A DNA stretch of 64,000 bases from positions 1,488,001 to 1,552,000 of the forward strand of contig CBDBFA010000003.1 in the NCBI GenBank assembly GCA_965204545.1, given 5' to 3'. The stretch comes from JAABVD01 sp965204545 (lineage in GTDB: Bacteria; Verrucomicrobiota; Verrucomicrobiia; Opitutales; UBA2995). The translations under genes were made by a program, and so were the position numbers. Below, piece after piece: positions 44,350 through 53,505 of this stretch (position 1 is the stretch's first letter; every line of letters starts with the position of its first letter). The notes beneath the pieces are model-generated. The model searched no databases. It was not told the DNA's origin and saw nothing but the letters and a program-made list of their open reading frames with translations.

Positions 44350-47103
44350 ATGTCCTACCTGAAAAAAAAGAATCGATCCTTGGCTCAGCGCTTCCTCATG
44401 GGCTGCCATACCCTTGTGCTGTTGGGCCTTGCGCTCTTCTTGATGATGCTTTCGTCCGTAGTGGTATTGAGCATGTTCTACGATGAAATCCCCATTCCTC
44501 CGCGGTTGATGGAACGGATCGACCGGCAGTTGGAAGCGCAGGGGCTGAACCTCGATTGCGAAAAAGTGATCCTGGATTTCAAGGGAAACCTGTTGGGGCA
44601 CAAGGTAGCTTTGTCTTTCATCAAATCGGACGAACCCATCCTTGAGGCCGATCTGGTCTACCTGCATATCAATTTTGCGACCCTGGTACTGAACCGGTTG
44701 TCCATCGATAAGGTCAGGGTTTCCAACGCTACGTTGTACTGTCCGGCCATGGTATCTCCATCGGGCGCCACTGATTACCTGTTGCAGGACCTGCACTTCT
44801 CTCTGAGGCGGCACTGGGGCGGATGGAGCATGGCCTTTTTGACCGGAAATTTCCGGCACCTGCAAATATCCGCCAGCGGAGACCTCACCGGCCTGGTTCC
44901 CCATCTATTGGAACAGGGGGAAATGAGGGGCGATAAACCCGATCTCTATCCGGAATACCTCAAACTGTCCGGCCGGGTCATGGAGGCATACAAATCCCTG
45001 AACGCCCTGCACGCCCCCCACCTGGAGATTGAATTTGCCACCCCCGCAAACCGGCAATTCACGGTGTCGACCCGACTCACCGCGCCCCGCTTTTCCTCGC
45101 CTTCATGGCCCACGGCTGAAAGACTTACCCATACCGGATACTTTCAATTGGCGCCCGATGTTCGCGTTCTGGAACCGGTTCGAATAGGGGCGCAAACCGT
45201 AACGGCGGAGAATCCCGAAATCCGTCTGGGGAACGTATCCATAACGGCCCTCAAAACCGGTCCTATCGAGAACTTGAAGTCTCCGTTTCCTTTCCAATTC
45301 GAAGCCACTGCCTCCACCTTGACCTATCGGGACAACCCTTTCGACAACCTGGTCATAACCGGATCGCTTTTGGACGGGGGAATGGTCGAGGGAAGAGTGA
45401 GCGTGGAAACCCTTAAGGGGGCGTTGACCTCCCATCTGCGGGCCAATATCAAATCCAGGGAAGCGAGGGGGTCGGTTCGCGGTCATTTCAACGGTGAAGC
45501 GATCGTCGGCCGGCCGGAGTTCGCTCGCCTTCCCAAGCTGCGATGGTCGAGACAGAACCAGCCCGCCTATTTCGACCTCGATTTCAGTTACCCCGGCAAC
45601 CTCGACGGCCTGACCGCCGGGTTTCGTCTCGAAACCCGCGATATAGAGATAATTAAAGCCCCATTCCAATGGGCTCGCTTACGCGGCCATCTGAGGGGGA
45701 CCCAAGTAGATTTGCACCAAATCGACGTGGGCGGCCATGGCAATGACCTCCAGTGCGCCTTCCGGCAAGACTTGCGGGAGAAGTTTTTCAGGTTTTCCAT
45801 GGCGGGCAATTTCCGTCCGCAGGATGTCAAGGATTGGTGGGGAAACTGGTGGAATGAAACCTTTCAACACCTGAGCATCATCGATCAACCTCCCTATATC
45901 GATCTGGCCGTCCGTAATTCAATTTACTACAAGAGACAAATGACGCTGCACGGTTACGCCGCCGGAGAGATGGTGGAGTTGGACGGTGTGCGCTTCGATC
46001 GAGTTGCCTCGAAAATGTTTATACGCCCCAATTATATCGACGTATACGAACTGAATGCCCATCGGACGGAAGGCTCCGCCTCGGGGCAAATTCAGTGCGA
46101 ACTCAGGAAGCGTGACCTGCAATACATCCTCGTCGATGCCACCTCCAATCTGGACCTGGAACCGACCCTGGGGGTTTTTGGAGAGGGAGGCAAAAAGATC
46201 CTTGAACCCTACACCTGGGAAGGACACCCCACCCTGAAGGTGCGGGGTGAATTCAATTTTTCCGAGCCAACCCACTGGCAGGAATTGGACATCGGGATTT
46301 CCACCGACTCTCCCTTGTCCTATTACGGGTTCCCTTTCGACAGCCTGGAGGCGAGGGGTCGTTATGACCGGGGCGATGTCTACCTGGATGAACTCGCATT
46401 CCGGTTTGCCGAAGGGTCGGGCACGGGCAGCGCATCCTATATTCGCCAGGACGAAACCGCTTTCCTTCTCTATGATTTCGAGTTGACCGATGCACAGCTC
46501 GACCAAGCCGTGCAAAAGGTGAGGCAATTTCACCGCAACAGGGGCGCAGGCCAACCGGAGAAAGGAAGGGGCGAAAAAGATTACAAGGGAGTTCTGGATA
46601 TCCGGGCTTCAGGCATTTCCCCGGCCGGCTACGGATTGGATAGGGTGTTCGCCCAGGGGGACATCGAAGTGCGGGGAGGAACCCTGGCCGAAATACCTTT
46701 GTTCGGGCCCTTGTCCGGCTTAATTCCCTTTACCAAACTGAAGTTGAGGGACGCCTCCATGTTTTTTCAATGGGATGCAGGTAAAATTTCCTTTCCCGAT
46801 CTGGTCATGACGGGAAATACCGCAAGGCTGGAGGGGGAGGGCGACTACTATCCGGACGGATCCTTTCTCGATTTTAACGTCCGCGTGTTTTTGTTGCGGG
46901 AGGCCGGAATTCCCATTCTGTCCCAACTGGTCAGGCCCATTCTGGATCCCCTCGGCTACATTGCGGTGGTAAATCTGACGGGGACTTTAACCGACCCTCA
47001 GTGGCAGTTTGTCCTCAATCCATTGAACCCGCTCATCCCGAAAGCCATTCCCCAGCCGCAACCCCTGGAGCCGGGAATCCTCGAGTACGACTTTGGCCGG
47101 TAA
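44350..47103 (+). CDS. Large AsmA-like membrane-anchored protein
   Basis: The 917-residue protein has one N-terminal helix (LVLLGLALFLMMLSSVVVL) and a long periplasmic body of repeated amphipathic strands. The C-terminal region (PLSGLIPFTKLKLRDASM to PLGYIAVVNLTGTL) resembles the AsmA/DUF3971 and TamB-type proteins, which move lipids between membranes as long grooves. It begins 81 bp after the DUF4340 gene. The start ATG follows an in-frame CCCC-rich leader without a clear ribosome-binding site. A role in outer-membrane lipid supply is inferred from family only. Confidence 0.75.
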   Translation: MSYLKKKNRSLAQRFLMGCHTLVLLGLALFLMMLSSVVVLSMFYDEIPIPPRLMERIDRQLEAQGLNLDCEKVILDFKGNLLGHKVALSFIKSDEPILEADLVYLHINFATLVLNRLSIDKVRVSNATLYCPAMVSPSGATDYLLQDLHFSLRRHWGGWSMAFLTGNFRHLQISASGDLTGLVPHLLEQGEMRGDKPDLYPEYLKLSGRVMEAYKSLNALHAPHLEIEFATPANRQFTVSTRLTAPRFSSPSWPTAERLTHTGYFQLAPDVRVLEPVRIGAQTVTAENPEIRLGNVSITALKTGPIENLKSPFPFQFEATASTLTYRDNPFDNLVITGSLLDGGMVEGRVSVETLKGALTSHLRANIKSREARGSVRGHFNGEAIVGRPEFARLPKLRWSRQNQPAYFDLDFSYPGNLDGLTAGFRLETRDIEIIKAPFQWARLRGHLRGTQVDLHQIDVGGHGNDLQCAFRQDLREKFFRFSMAGNFRPQDVKDWWGNWWNETFQHLSIIDQPPYIDLAVRNSIYYKRQMTLHGYAAGEMVELDGVRFDRVASKMFIRPNYIDVYELNAHRTEGSASGQIQCELRKRDLQYILVDATSNLDLEPTLGVFGEGGKKILEPYTWEGHPTLKVRGEFNFSEPTHWQELDIGISTDSPLSYYGFPFDSLEARGRYDRGDVYLDELAFRFAEGSGTGSASYIRQDETAFLLYDFELTDAQLDQAVQKVRQFHRNRGAGQPEKGRGEKDYKGVLDIRASGISPAGYGLDRVFAQGDIEVRGGTLAEIPLFGPLSGLIPFTKLKLRDASMFFQWDAGKISFPDLVMTGNTARLEGEGDYYPDGSFLDFNVRVFLLREAGIPILSQLVRPILDPLGYIAVVNLTGTLTDPQWQFVLNPLNPLIPKAIPQPQPLEPGILEYDFGR

Positions 47104-47329
47104 ATGAATTTCTTGCCATTCCGTCATTAATCATCATTATTCCCTTTCCCTTTTTGGGGGATAATGACCCTGCACCTTGGCAAGGCTCGCATTCTACTTA
47201 TTTCGAATAAAGGTCTTCAACGAATACCCATTTGGCAATTCAATGACTAAAGAGCATGATTGCGTTGCAAGGGGGGTTCCCCCGGTAATCGTTTCCATTG
47301 GCGCACGTTAACCTCAACCCGGCTTCGCT
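47104..47329. other. Intergenic spacer upstream of accB, no gene seen
   Basis: This 226 bp region is more AT-rich than its surroundings and contains a GGGGGG-TT-CCCCC hairpin near 47271-47283. It should carry the accBC promoter. I see no open frame with coding character and could not place a promoter with confidence. Confidence 0.4.
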
Positions 47330-47812
47330 TTGGATCTCAACGAAATTAAGGAAATTATCGAAATCATGAAAAGCTCCGGGCTGACGGAGTTCGAGATCGA
47401 GGAGAAGGGGTTGAGATTGCGCATTTGCAGAAATACCAATGGAAATGGGAACGGGAGTCTGGCCGTGGTGCAAGCGGCGCCAACCTATCCCGGGGCGGTT
47501 CCAGCCATTCTTTCACCCCAGTCCGATCCCGCATCCCAATCCTCGGAACCCAAAGCCGGGGAAGAAGAGGATTTCCACCTCATCAAATCGCCCATGGTGG
47601 GAACCTTTTACCGTTCTCCTTCGCCGGAAAGTCCGCCTTTCATCAATGAAGGGGATACGGTAGACCGCGAGACGACGGTTTGTATCCTGGAGGCCATGAA
47701 GGTCATGAATGAGATCCCGGCCGACGTTTCCGGAGAAATCGTGCAAATATACCTGCAAAACGGTGCAGCGGTCGAGTACGGGCAACCCCTCTTCAAGGTC
47801 AAAAAAACCTGA
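47330..47812 (+). CDS. accB: Biotin carboxyl carrier protein of acetyl-CoA carboxylase
   Basis: The 160-residue protein begins at a TTG codon. The sequence from there (LNEIKEIIEIMKSSGLTEFE) matches the usual N-terminal helix of AccB, so this start is preferred to the next ATG 13 codons in. A Ser/Pro/Ala linker joins it to the biotinyl domain, with the biotin-accepting K124 in the motif EAMKVMNE. It carries the carboxyl group between AccC and the carboxyltransferase in the first step of fatty-acid synthesis. It is followed by accC 13 bp away. Confidence 0.95.
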   Translation: MDLNEIKEIIEIMKSSGLTEFEIEEKGLRLRICRNTNGNGNGSLAVVQAAPTYPGAVPAILSPQSDPASQSSEPKAGEEEDFHLIKSPMVGTFYRSPSPESPPFINEGDTVDRETTVCILEAMKVMNEIPADVSGEIVQIYLQNGAAVEYGQPLFKVKKT

Positions 47813-47825
47813 CCGGATACTTGCC

Positions 47826-49217
47826 ATGATCAACAAGGTTCTCATCGCCAATCGTGGCGAAATAGCCCTCCGCATCGTCCGCGCCTGTCGCGAAATGGGA
47901 ATAAAGACCCTGGCTGTATATTCCGAAGCAGATGAACAATCCCTTCATGTGCAACTGGCCGATGAAGCGATTTGTATTGGTCCGGCCCAAGCCTCGGATA
48001 GTTATCTGAAGTCCGACCGGATCATCAGCGCAGCGGAAATATCGGATGCGGATGCCATTCACGCCGGCTACGGATTCCTGGCGGAAAACGCCGATTTCGT
48101 CGAGCAATGCGAAACCTGTAAGATCAATTTCATTGGCCCGAATTCTTCGGTTATCCGGCGGATGGGGGACAAGGCCCTGGCCATTGAAACCGTGAAGAAG
48201 GCCGGCGTCCCTACCGTTCCCGGCAGTGAGGGAGTAGTGGATTCCGCCAAAGAAGCGCTCAAAGCGGCAGAGGCCATTCGTTACCCGGTTTTGATCAAGG
48301 CGGTGGCCGGGGGCGGAGGCAAGGGGATGCGCGTCGCCCACAACGGGGTCACCTTCGCCAAGGAATACGATTTGGCCAGAGCCGAGGCCGGAAAGGCTTT
48401 TGGCAATTCTTCGGTTTATCTGGAAAAACTGGTGGAAAATCCGCGCCACATCGAGTTCCAGATCTTGGCGGACAAAAATGGAAAAACCATCCATCTAGGC
48501 GAACGCGACTGTTCCGTGCAAAGGCGGCATCAGAAGCTCATCGAAGAATCGCCTTCTCCCTCCATGACGGAGGAATTGCGTCAGAAAATGGGGGCGGATG
48601 CCATTCGCAGCGCCCAGGCGGCAGGCTACGAAAATGCCGGAACCGTAGAATTCCTCCTCGATGAAGCGGGAAATTACTACTTCATTGAAATGAACACGCG
48701 GATTCAGGTGGAACACCCCGTCACTGAGGAAGTGACGGATACCGACCTGATCAAGGAACAAATCCGCATCGCCGCAGGCGAGCCACTGCAACTGGAACAA
48801 TCGGATATCCGGATCAATGGCCACGCCATTGAATGCCGCATCAATGCGGAGGATCCATCGCGCAATTTCGCTCCCAGTCCGGGCACTATCGATGTTTATT
48901 ATGCGCCGGGAGGACATGGGGTTCGGGTTGATTCTCACGTTTACGCCGGCTACACCGTCCCCCCTTACTACGATAGCATGATCGGAAAGCTCATTACCTT
49001 CGCCCGGAATCGGGACATCGCCCTGGACCGCATGTCCCGCGCCCTGAGTGAATTTATAATCAGTGGGATCAAATCTACCGTTCCCTTTTCTAAGGCAATA
49101 ATGCAAGATCCCGTATTCAGAAGCGGGAAGGCCTCCACCTCCTTTGTGGAAGACTTTTTTTCCCGCACAAAGCTGGATGCTTTTGTTCAATCCAATCACA
49201 ACCTGGAATCATTATGA
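47826..49217 (+). CDS. accC: Biotin carboxylase subunit of acetyl-CoA carboxylase
   Basis: The 463-residue ATP-grasp enzyme starts MINKVLIANRGEIALRIVRA, the family N-terminus. It has the glycine loop AVAGGGGKGMR, the HLGERDCSVQRRHQKLIEE stretch with catalytic residues, and EMNTRIQVEHPVTE. It carboxylates the biotin on AccB using bicarbonate and ATP. A longer in-frame start overlaps accB and is unlikely. Its stop overlaps the Asp23-like gene (ATGA). Confidence 0.97.
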   Translation: MINKVLIANRGEIALRIVRACREMGIKTLAVYSEADEQSLHVQLADEAICIGPAQASDSYLKSDRIISAAEISDADAIHAGYGFLAENADFVEQCETCKINFIGPNSSVIRRMGDKALAIETVKKAGVPTVPGSEGVVDSAKEALKAAEAIRYPVLIKAVAGGGGKGMRVAHNGVTFAKEYDLARAEAGKAFGNSSVYLEKLVENPRHIEFQILADKNGKTIHLGERDCSVQRRHQKLIEESPSPSMTEELRQKMGADAIRSAQAAGYENAGTVEFLLDEAGNYYFIEMNTRIQVEHPVTEEVTDTDLIKEQIRIAAGEPLQLEQSDIRINGHAIECRINAEDPSRNFAPSPGTIDVYYAPGGHGVRVDSHVYAGYTVPPYYDSMIGKLITFARNRDIALDRMSRALSEFIISGIKSTVPFSKAIMQDPVFRSGKASTSFVEDFFSRTKLDAFVQSNHNLESL

Positions 49218-49651
49218 AAACCGAAAAAAGGGACAGGAAGGTGGTGCCCTCAATTGGCTCGGAGGAACCCGCTTCTCTGGGAGAAATAAAAATCAACCAT
49301 TCCGTGGTGGCCAACATCGTGCGTTTGGTCGCTCTGGAAAATTCCGGCGTCTATGCGGTGGGAGGGAGCTTTGTCGATGGCATAACGGAGATCTTTTCCA
49401 AAAAAGAGGCCTCGGAGCGCGGGGTGCGGATAGCCGAAAGCGAAAGCGGTTACTACCGGATCGAAATCCGACTCATTTTAAACTACGGCGTCGAACTGGC
49501 CAAGTGTGCCTACCAGGTGCAGGTATCGGTCAAAGACAGGGTAGAAAAGATGACGGGGAAATTGGTCGAACGCGTCGACGTAGTCATTGACGGGGTCAAA
49601 TCGGGGGAAGAACCGGCAGCCGACGAAGGATCGCTGTCGCACAGGGAATAA
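49214..49651 (+). CDS. Asp23/Gls24 (DUF322) family protein
   Basis: The 145-residue protein shows the Asp23 family pattern: LGEIKINHSVVANIVRLVALENSGVYAVGG, then YYRIEIRLILNYGVELAKCAYQVQVSVKDRVEKMTG. It overlaps accC by four bases, so it is co-translated with it. In Bacillus subtilis the DUF322 protein YqhY is likewise encoded next to accB-accC, and a link to acetyl-CoA carboxylase activity has been proposed. The downstream gene encodes an AmaP-like membrane anchor, which is the usual partner of Asp23. Confidence 0.88.
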   Translation: MKTEKRDRKVVPSIGSEEPASLGEIKINHSVVANIVRLVALENSGVYAVGGSFVDGITEIFSKKEASERGVRIAESESGYYRIEIRLILNYGVELAKCAYQVQVSVKDRVEKMTGKLVERVDVVIDGVKSGEEPAADEGSLSHRE

Positions 49652-49728
49652 TTCGACCCTCCTGCCGGGTGGCGGCGGAACCGTAACCCTTCCGCGCTTT
49701 TCCCCGGCTCTCCGGAAAATCTTCTGCA

Positions 49729-50163
49729 GTGGAATTCAGCTTCGATAATCTGGCCGACGCTCCGGTTCCCATTCTTTTCCTGGTCGTAATCGTCCTGGCG
49801 ATTATTACGGCCGGTTTGGTCATGCTCTTCTCCAGGTGGAGGAAGCCCACTCTTCTGATTTTCAATAATGAGAACGGGCGGGTAGAGATTTCCAGGGCGA
49901 CCATTCAAAAAGTGGTCCAGCGCACCTGCGAACGATTCATGGAAGTGGGCTGGGCCCGAACCTATCTAAGGCAGTCCAAGGGTTATATTCATATCAAGGT
50001 TCGGTTGAAGCTGGGAGTAAAGACGCGAATACAGGATATTTCCAACCACTTGCAAAAGCAGATCACCCGGGCCATTCGGGATGACCTGGGCATCAAGAAC
50101 CTGGCTGATGTAACCGTAGTCGTGGAAGGATTAATGACCCCGGTCGAGCCGGAAGAGAATTAA
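49729..50163 (+). CDS. AmaP-like membrane protein (Asp23 anchor type)
   Basis: The 144-residue protein starts at a GTG and has one N-terminal helix (IPILFLVVIVLAIITAG-like, residues about 14-33). A cytoplasmic domain of about 100 residues follows, with RVEISRATIQKVVQRTCE and ISNHLQKQITRAIRDDLG. This domain is itself Asp23-like, as in AmaP proteins that hold Asp23 at the membrane. It lies 77 bp after the Asp23-like gene. Repeat element R5 begins 57 bp beyond its stop codon. Confidence 0.75.
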   Translation: MEFSFDNLADAPVPILFLVVIVLAIITAGLVMLFSRWRKPTLLIFNNENGRVEISRATIQKVVQRTCERFMEVGWARTYLRQSKGYIHIKVRLKLGVKTRIQDISNHLQKQITRAIRDDLGIKNLADVTVVVEGLMTPVEPEEN

Positions 50164-50219
50164 CCCCCATACTTTAAACTGGCAAAACAACTCCTGGGAA
50201 ATGGGTGATGAGGCCCCTT

Positions 50220-50418
50220 GCCCGCATTTCTCACAAAATTCGTAGCGAGCGAACGGAGGTCGAGTGCTGGTGCGGGTTTCGGGCAGATTCGCGGATGAAG
50301 CTGGGTCGACACCCTGCGAAGTCGGGAATCCAACGAAGCCCGCTCCAGTGCCGACATACCGGAGCGCAGTAGAAAAATGGGAGATGTCGCATTCGCTCGG
50401 TAAGTGAGAAATGCGGGC
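50220..50418 (-). repeat. Palindromic dispersed element, copy R5
   Basis: This 199 bp copy fills the gap between the convergent AmaP-like and dnaJ genes. Ends are GCCCGCATTTCTCAC and its exact complement. The end near the AmaP-like gene is the short form, while the end next to dnaJ is the long form with GCATTCGCTCGGTAAG. In the common orientation the extension is here on the left end, whereas R1, R3 and R6 have it on the right. Internal arms CTGGTGCGGG and CCCGCTCCAG pair, and the apex is GGGTCGACACCC. No TA at its edges. Confidence 0.92.
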
Positions 50419-50423
50419 TCGCC

Positions 50424-51563
50424 CTACTCCTCGAAAAAACGCTTGGCCTTGTCGAAGAAGGATTTTCCATCGGGATCCCGGTCATCGCCCGATTCGCGGG
50501 CAAAATCTTCCAGCAACTCCCTCTGTTTGGGTTTGAGCTTCCGGGGAACTTCCACGTATACGGTGACATATTGATCGCCGAAATCGACTCCCCGAAGAGA
50601 ACGCAGACCCTTTTTCCGCATGCGGAATCGGGTTCCCGACTGTGTTCCGGCGGGGATCTTGAGGGTCGCTTTACTGGTCAGGGTAGGCACTTCGATGGCC
50701 CCCCCCAACGCGGCCAGGGTAAACTTGATCGGGACCTGGATAAAGAGATCTTCTCCGTCCCGGTCAAATATGTCGTGTTCCCGCACGTGGATAAGGATAA
50801 TGAGGTCCCCGGTCGGCCCCCCGCCCATACCGGCTTCCCCCAACCCCTCCAGGCGCAGCCGCGACCCCGTATCAACCCCGGGGGGCACCTTGACGTTTGG
50901 ATTGCAGGAGGTCATCACCAGCCCCCCTCCGGAGCACTTCTTACAGGGAAACTCTACTACAGATCCGGTTCCTCGGCACTGGGGACAGGTTTGTTTGAGG
51001 CGGAAAACGCCGCGTGAACTGATCACTTGCCCGATGCCTCCGCAATTGGGGCAGGACCTCTTGGAAGTTCCCGGTTCCACCCCATTTCCACGGCACCGAT
51101 CGCAATGGGTAGCCCTGCGAAAGGAAATCTCCTTTTCCACGCCTTGGGCCGCTTCTTCCAAAGTGAGTTCTATATCGTATTGCAGGTTTGCCCCTTGGCG
51201 AGCCCCGGTCCGGCCCGGACCGCCTCCACCGCCGAAGAGACCATCAAATATCCCGCCAAATCCCGTGCTTCCTCCAAATACCTCCCGGAAAATATCGGCG
51301 GGATCGTGAAATCCACCAGTTCCGCCACCTCCCATTCCACGGCGAAACGCATCGGCCCCATACCGATCGTAGCGGGCTCGTTTTTCCGGATCCTTCAAGA
51401 CTTCATAGGCGTTGGAAACCTTTTTGAATTGCTCCTCGGCGTTCTTGTCCCCGGGATTCCTGTCGGGATGATACTGAAGGGCTTTTTTGCGGTAAGCCTT
51501 TTTCAGTTCATTGTCTGAAACATCGCGACCGACGCCCAGCAACTCATAGTAGTCGTCCGCCAT
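50424..51563 (-). CDS. dnaJ: Chaperone protein DnaJ
   Basis: The 379-residue type I Hsp40 has an N-terminal J domain with the HPD motif (YHPDRNPGDKNAEE), a Gly/Phe-rich linker (GGGGTGGFHD, FGGGGGPGRTG) and four zinc-binding motifs (CDRCRGNG, CPNCGGIG, CPQCRGTG, CKKCSGGG). The C-terminal substrate-binding domain follows. It stimulates DnaK ATPase and delivers unfolded proteins. It follows grpE with a 2 bp gap. dnaK itself is not in the window. Element R5 begins 6 bp after its stop codon. Confidence 0.97.
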   Translation of the reverse strand: MADDYYELLGVGRDVSDNELKKAYRKKALQYHPDRNPGDKNAEEQFKKVSNAYEVLKDPEKRARYDRYGADAFRRGMGGGGTGGFHDPADIFREVFGGSTGFGGIFDGLFGGGGGPGRTGARQGANLQYDIELTLEEAAQGVEKEISFRRATHCDRCRGNGVEPGTSKRSCPNCGGIGQVISSRGVFRLKQTCPQCRGTGSVVEFPCKKCSGGGLVMTSCNPNVKVPPGVDTGSRLRLEGLGEAGMGGGPTGDLIILIHVREHDIFDRDGEDLFIQVPIKFTLAALGGAIEVPTLTSKATLKIPAGTQSGTRFRMRKKGLRSLRGVDFGDQYVTVYVEVPRKLKPKQRELLEDFARESGDDRDPDGKSFFDKAKRFFEE

Positions 51564-51565
51564 GT

Positions 51566-52201
51566 TTATTGCTCTTTCTTCCCCGTGGCACTACCGTCCC
51601 GGACCGCTCCTTCAGCAGCCAGGCCAGTGGAGACTATGACGTTGGCGGCCCGGAGAATCCTGCCGTTCAACACGTAACCTTTGCGCACAACCCTCAGGAT
51701 TTTGTGATCCTCGATTTCATCGCTCGGTTGCAGTCCGACACTTTCATGGAAGTTGGGATCAAATTCCTCTCCCAAGGGTTCCATGGTTTCCAATCCGTTG
51801 TCTTTCAGAATGGAAACCAATTGGCCCGCCACCATGCGGAATCCATCCGCTACCGGTTTTGCTTCGGGATGGTTTTCCGCTGCTTGCAGTCCCAAATCCA
51901 GGTTATCCAGCGCGGGCAGAAGATCTTCGATCAAGCTGGAAATGGCGTATTTGCGAAGCTCTTCCTTTTCCCGAAGGCTCCGTTTGCGATAGTTTTCAAA
52001 TTCTGCGGCGGCACGCAAAATTTTTTCGAACAAGTCTTCTCTCTCCTGGCGGTATTGCTGCAAGAGCTCTTCCGCGGGCGGCTCGTCCACGACTTCGGCG
52101 GAGGTCTTCCCATCGCCTCCTCCTGGCCCGGGCCCGTTTTGGGCAGTTTCCCGCTCCGGAGCATTCTCCAGGTTTTTGTCTTCGGTATCTTCGGCTGTCA
52201 T
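51566..52201 (-). CDS. grpE: Nucleotide exchange factor GrpE
   Basis: The 211-residue protein has an acidic N-terminal tail, the long helical stretch LLQQYRQEREDLFEKILRAA and AEFENYRKRSLREKEEL, then the C-terminal beta domain with FDPNFHESVG and VVRKGYVLNGRILRAANVIV. GrpE releases ADP from DnaK. The ATG at 52201 is chosen over an upstream in-frame start because the conserved acidic N-terminus begins here. It is the first gene of a grpE-dnaJ pair. No CIRCE-like inverted repeat was recognised upstream. Confidence 0.96.
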   Translation of the reverse strand: MTAEDTEDKNLENAPERETAQNGPGPGGGDGKTSAEVVDEPPAEELLQQYRQEREDLFEKILRAAAEFENYRKRSLREKEELRKYAISSLIEDLLPALDNLDLGLQAAENHPEAKPVADGFRMVAGQLVSILKDNGLETMEPLGEEFDPNFHESVGLQPSDEIEDHKILRVVRKGYVLNGRILRAANVIVSTGLAAEGAVRDGSATGKKEQ

Positions 52202-52453
52202 TTTCAAACGGATTAAGGAAAGGGGTATTTCCCATAAGTTCAAGAAAAGGTTGGCCGGTTCCTTTCATCCCGATGGACTGGGGAGCCACCGAGGTCTCTC
52301 TAACCCGCATGTCCTGTAAATTCATTCACACAACGACGGACTTTTTCCGGTGTAACAACCGGATAGAATGTAAATTCAATTAAACGTCAAAGGACTGGAA
52401 TGAACTGAAAAGCAGTTCCACTCCTGTGGTGAATTATTTTATGGACATGAGGT
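52202..52453. other. Intergenic spacer between manA and grpE, no gene seen
   Basis: Both flanking genes are on the minus strand, so this 252 bp region should contain the grpE-dnaJ promoter. Near 52301-52313 the sequence TAACCCGCATGTC matches the outer end of the palindromic repeat family, but no second end or internal arm follows. The rest is AT-rich with no coding frame. Confidence 0.4.
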
Positions 52454-53422
52454 CTAATCAAATGGACCTCGTGAAAATTGGTCCGTAACCAGTATTTCCG
52501 CGTCCCCGTCTCCGGAGACCTGAAAACCGCCATCGAAAGGCAGCAACAGGTTGGTTCCACGGGGATGTTCCCGGGTTTCCAACCCTCCCACCCGGATTAC
52601 TCCGGAAACAACGCTTATCAAAACGGGTTGGGTATTGGCAGGGTAGCGCAGGATTTCTCCATTGGCAAATCCCTCTTTGCGGATGCGAAACGCCTCGCAG
52701 TCGGCCAAGAGGTCTCCGGGGCGCGTATTCCTTTGCGGCTCGGGTTCAAAATCGAAAAAGTCGATGGACTGCAAGGATTTCTCCACATGCAACCGGCGAG
52801 GTATTCCATCGAGCCCGGCCCGTCCCCAGTCGTAGACCCTATAGGTGGTATCCGAGTTTTGTTGGATTTCCAGGATAACGTTCCCCTTTCCTATGGCGTG
52901 AAGACGTCCGCTCGGGACGACAAGGGCATCCCCTGCGCCAACGGAAATTTTGTGAACGAGGGACTCCAGGTCGCCCATGAGCAGGGCCGATTCAAACTGC
53001 TCTCGAGTAACGCCGGCCTTCAGCCCCGCTATCAATTCGGCTCCAGGGTCGACATCGGCCATATACCACGTCTCGGATTTTGGTTCCCCACCAAGCTTCC
53101 GGGCCACTTTAGCGGGGGGGTGGACCTGCAAACTGAGGGTCTCCCGACAATCCAGCCATTTGACCAGGACAGGGAAGGGATGACTGGGCGGATAATCGGG
53201 GCCCATTATCGATTCCGCGTGGCGGGAAATGGCCTGCCGAAGGGACATTCCCGCATAGGGGCCGGTTTCGATCACCGATCGGGCGCCGGGGCGATCGGCA
53301 ACTTCCCAGCTCTCCCCGATAACCTGGCCAGCGGGAAGGCCTCTGCCCAGCTTCGACTCCAGACTTCTCCCGCCCCATACTCGTTCCCGATAGATGGGCC
53401 TGCAAAAAATCGGATGGGACAT
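52454..53422 (-). CDS. manA: Class I mannose-6-phosphate isomerase
   Basis: The 322-residue cupin enzyme interconverts mannose 6-phosphate and fructose 6-phosphate, feeding GDP-mannose for surface glycans. The N-terminus (IFCRPIYRERVWGGRSLESK) and the zinc-site residues are visible: QVHPP with Gln/His ligands, a Glu in the KSETWYMAD stretch, and His in VPSGRLHAIGKGNVILEIQQ. The family motif DTTYRVYDWGR follows. It is shorter than the enterobacterial enzyme and of the Bacillus-like length. Single gene, divergent from the FtsK-related genes. Confidence 0.93.
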   Translation of the reverse strand: MSHPIFCRPIYRERVWGGRSLESKLGRGLPAGQVIGESWEVADRPGARSVIETGPYAGMSLRQAISRHAESIMGPDYPPSHPFPVLVKWLDCRETLSLQVHPPAKVARKLGGEPKSETWYMADVDPGAELIAGLKAGVTREQFESALLMGDLESLVHKISVGAGDALVVPSGRLHAIGKGNVILEIQQNSDTTYRVYDWGRAGLDGIPRRLHVEKSLQSIDFFDFEPEPQRNTRPGDLLADCEAFRIRKEGFANGEILRYPANTQPVLISVVSGVIRVGGLETREHPRGTNLLLPFDGGFQVSGDGDAEILVTDQFSRGPFD

Positions 53423-53505
53423 CAGCCTCAGTTGGAAAAGGTTCTTTTCATTGGAAAAAATCTCATTACCCTGTGATATTGCAACCCACTATCCTTTTAA
53501 CGCCT

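Noticed and set aside
52301..52320. TAACCCGCATGTC as another copy of the palindromic element
   Set aside because: Only the outer 13 bases match; no internal arm or opposite end follows, so it could be a chance match or a remnant.
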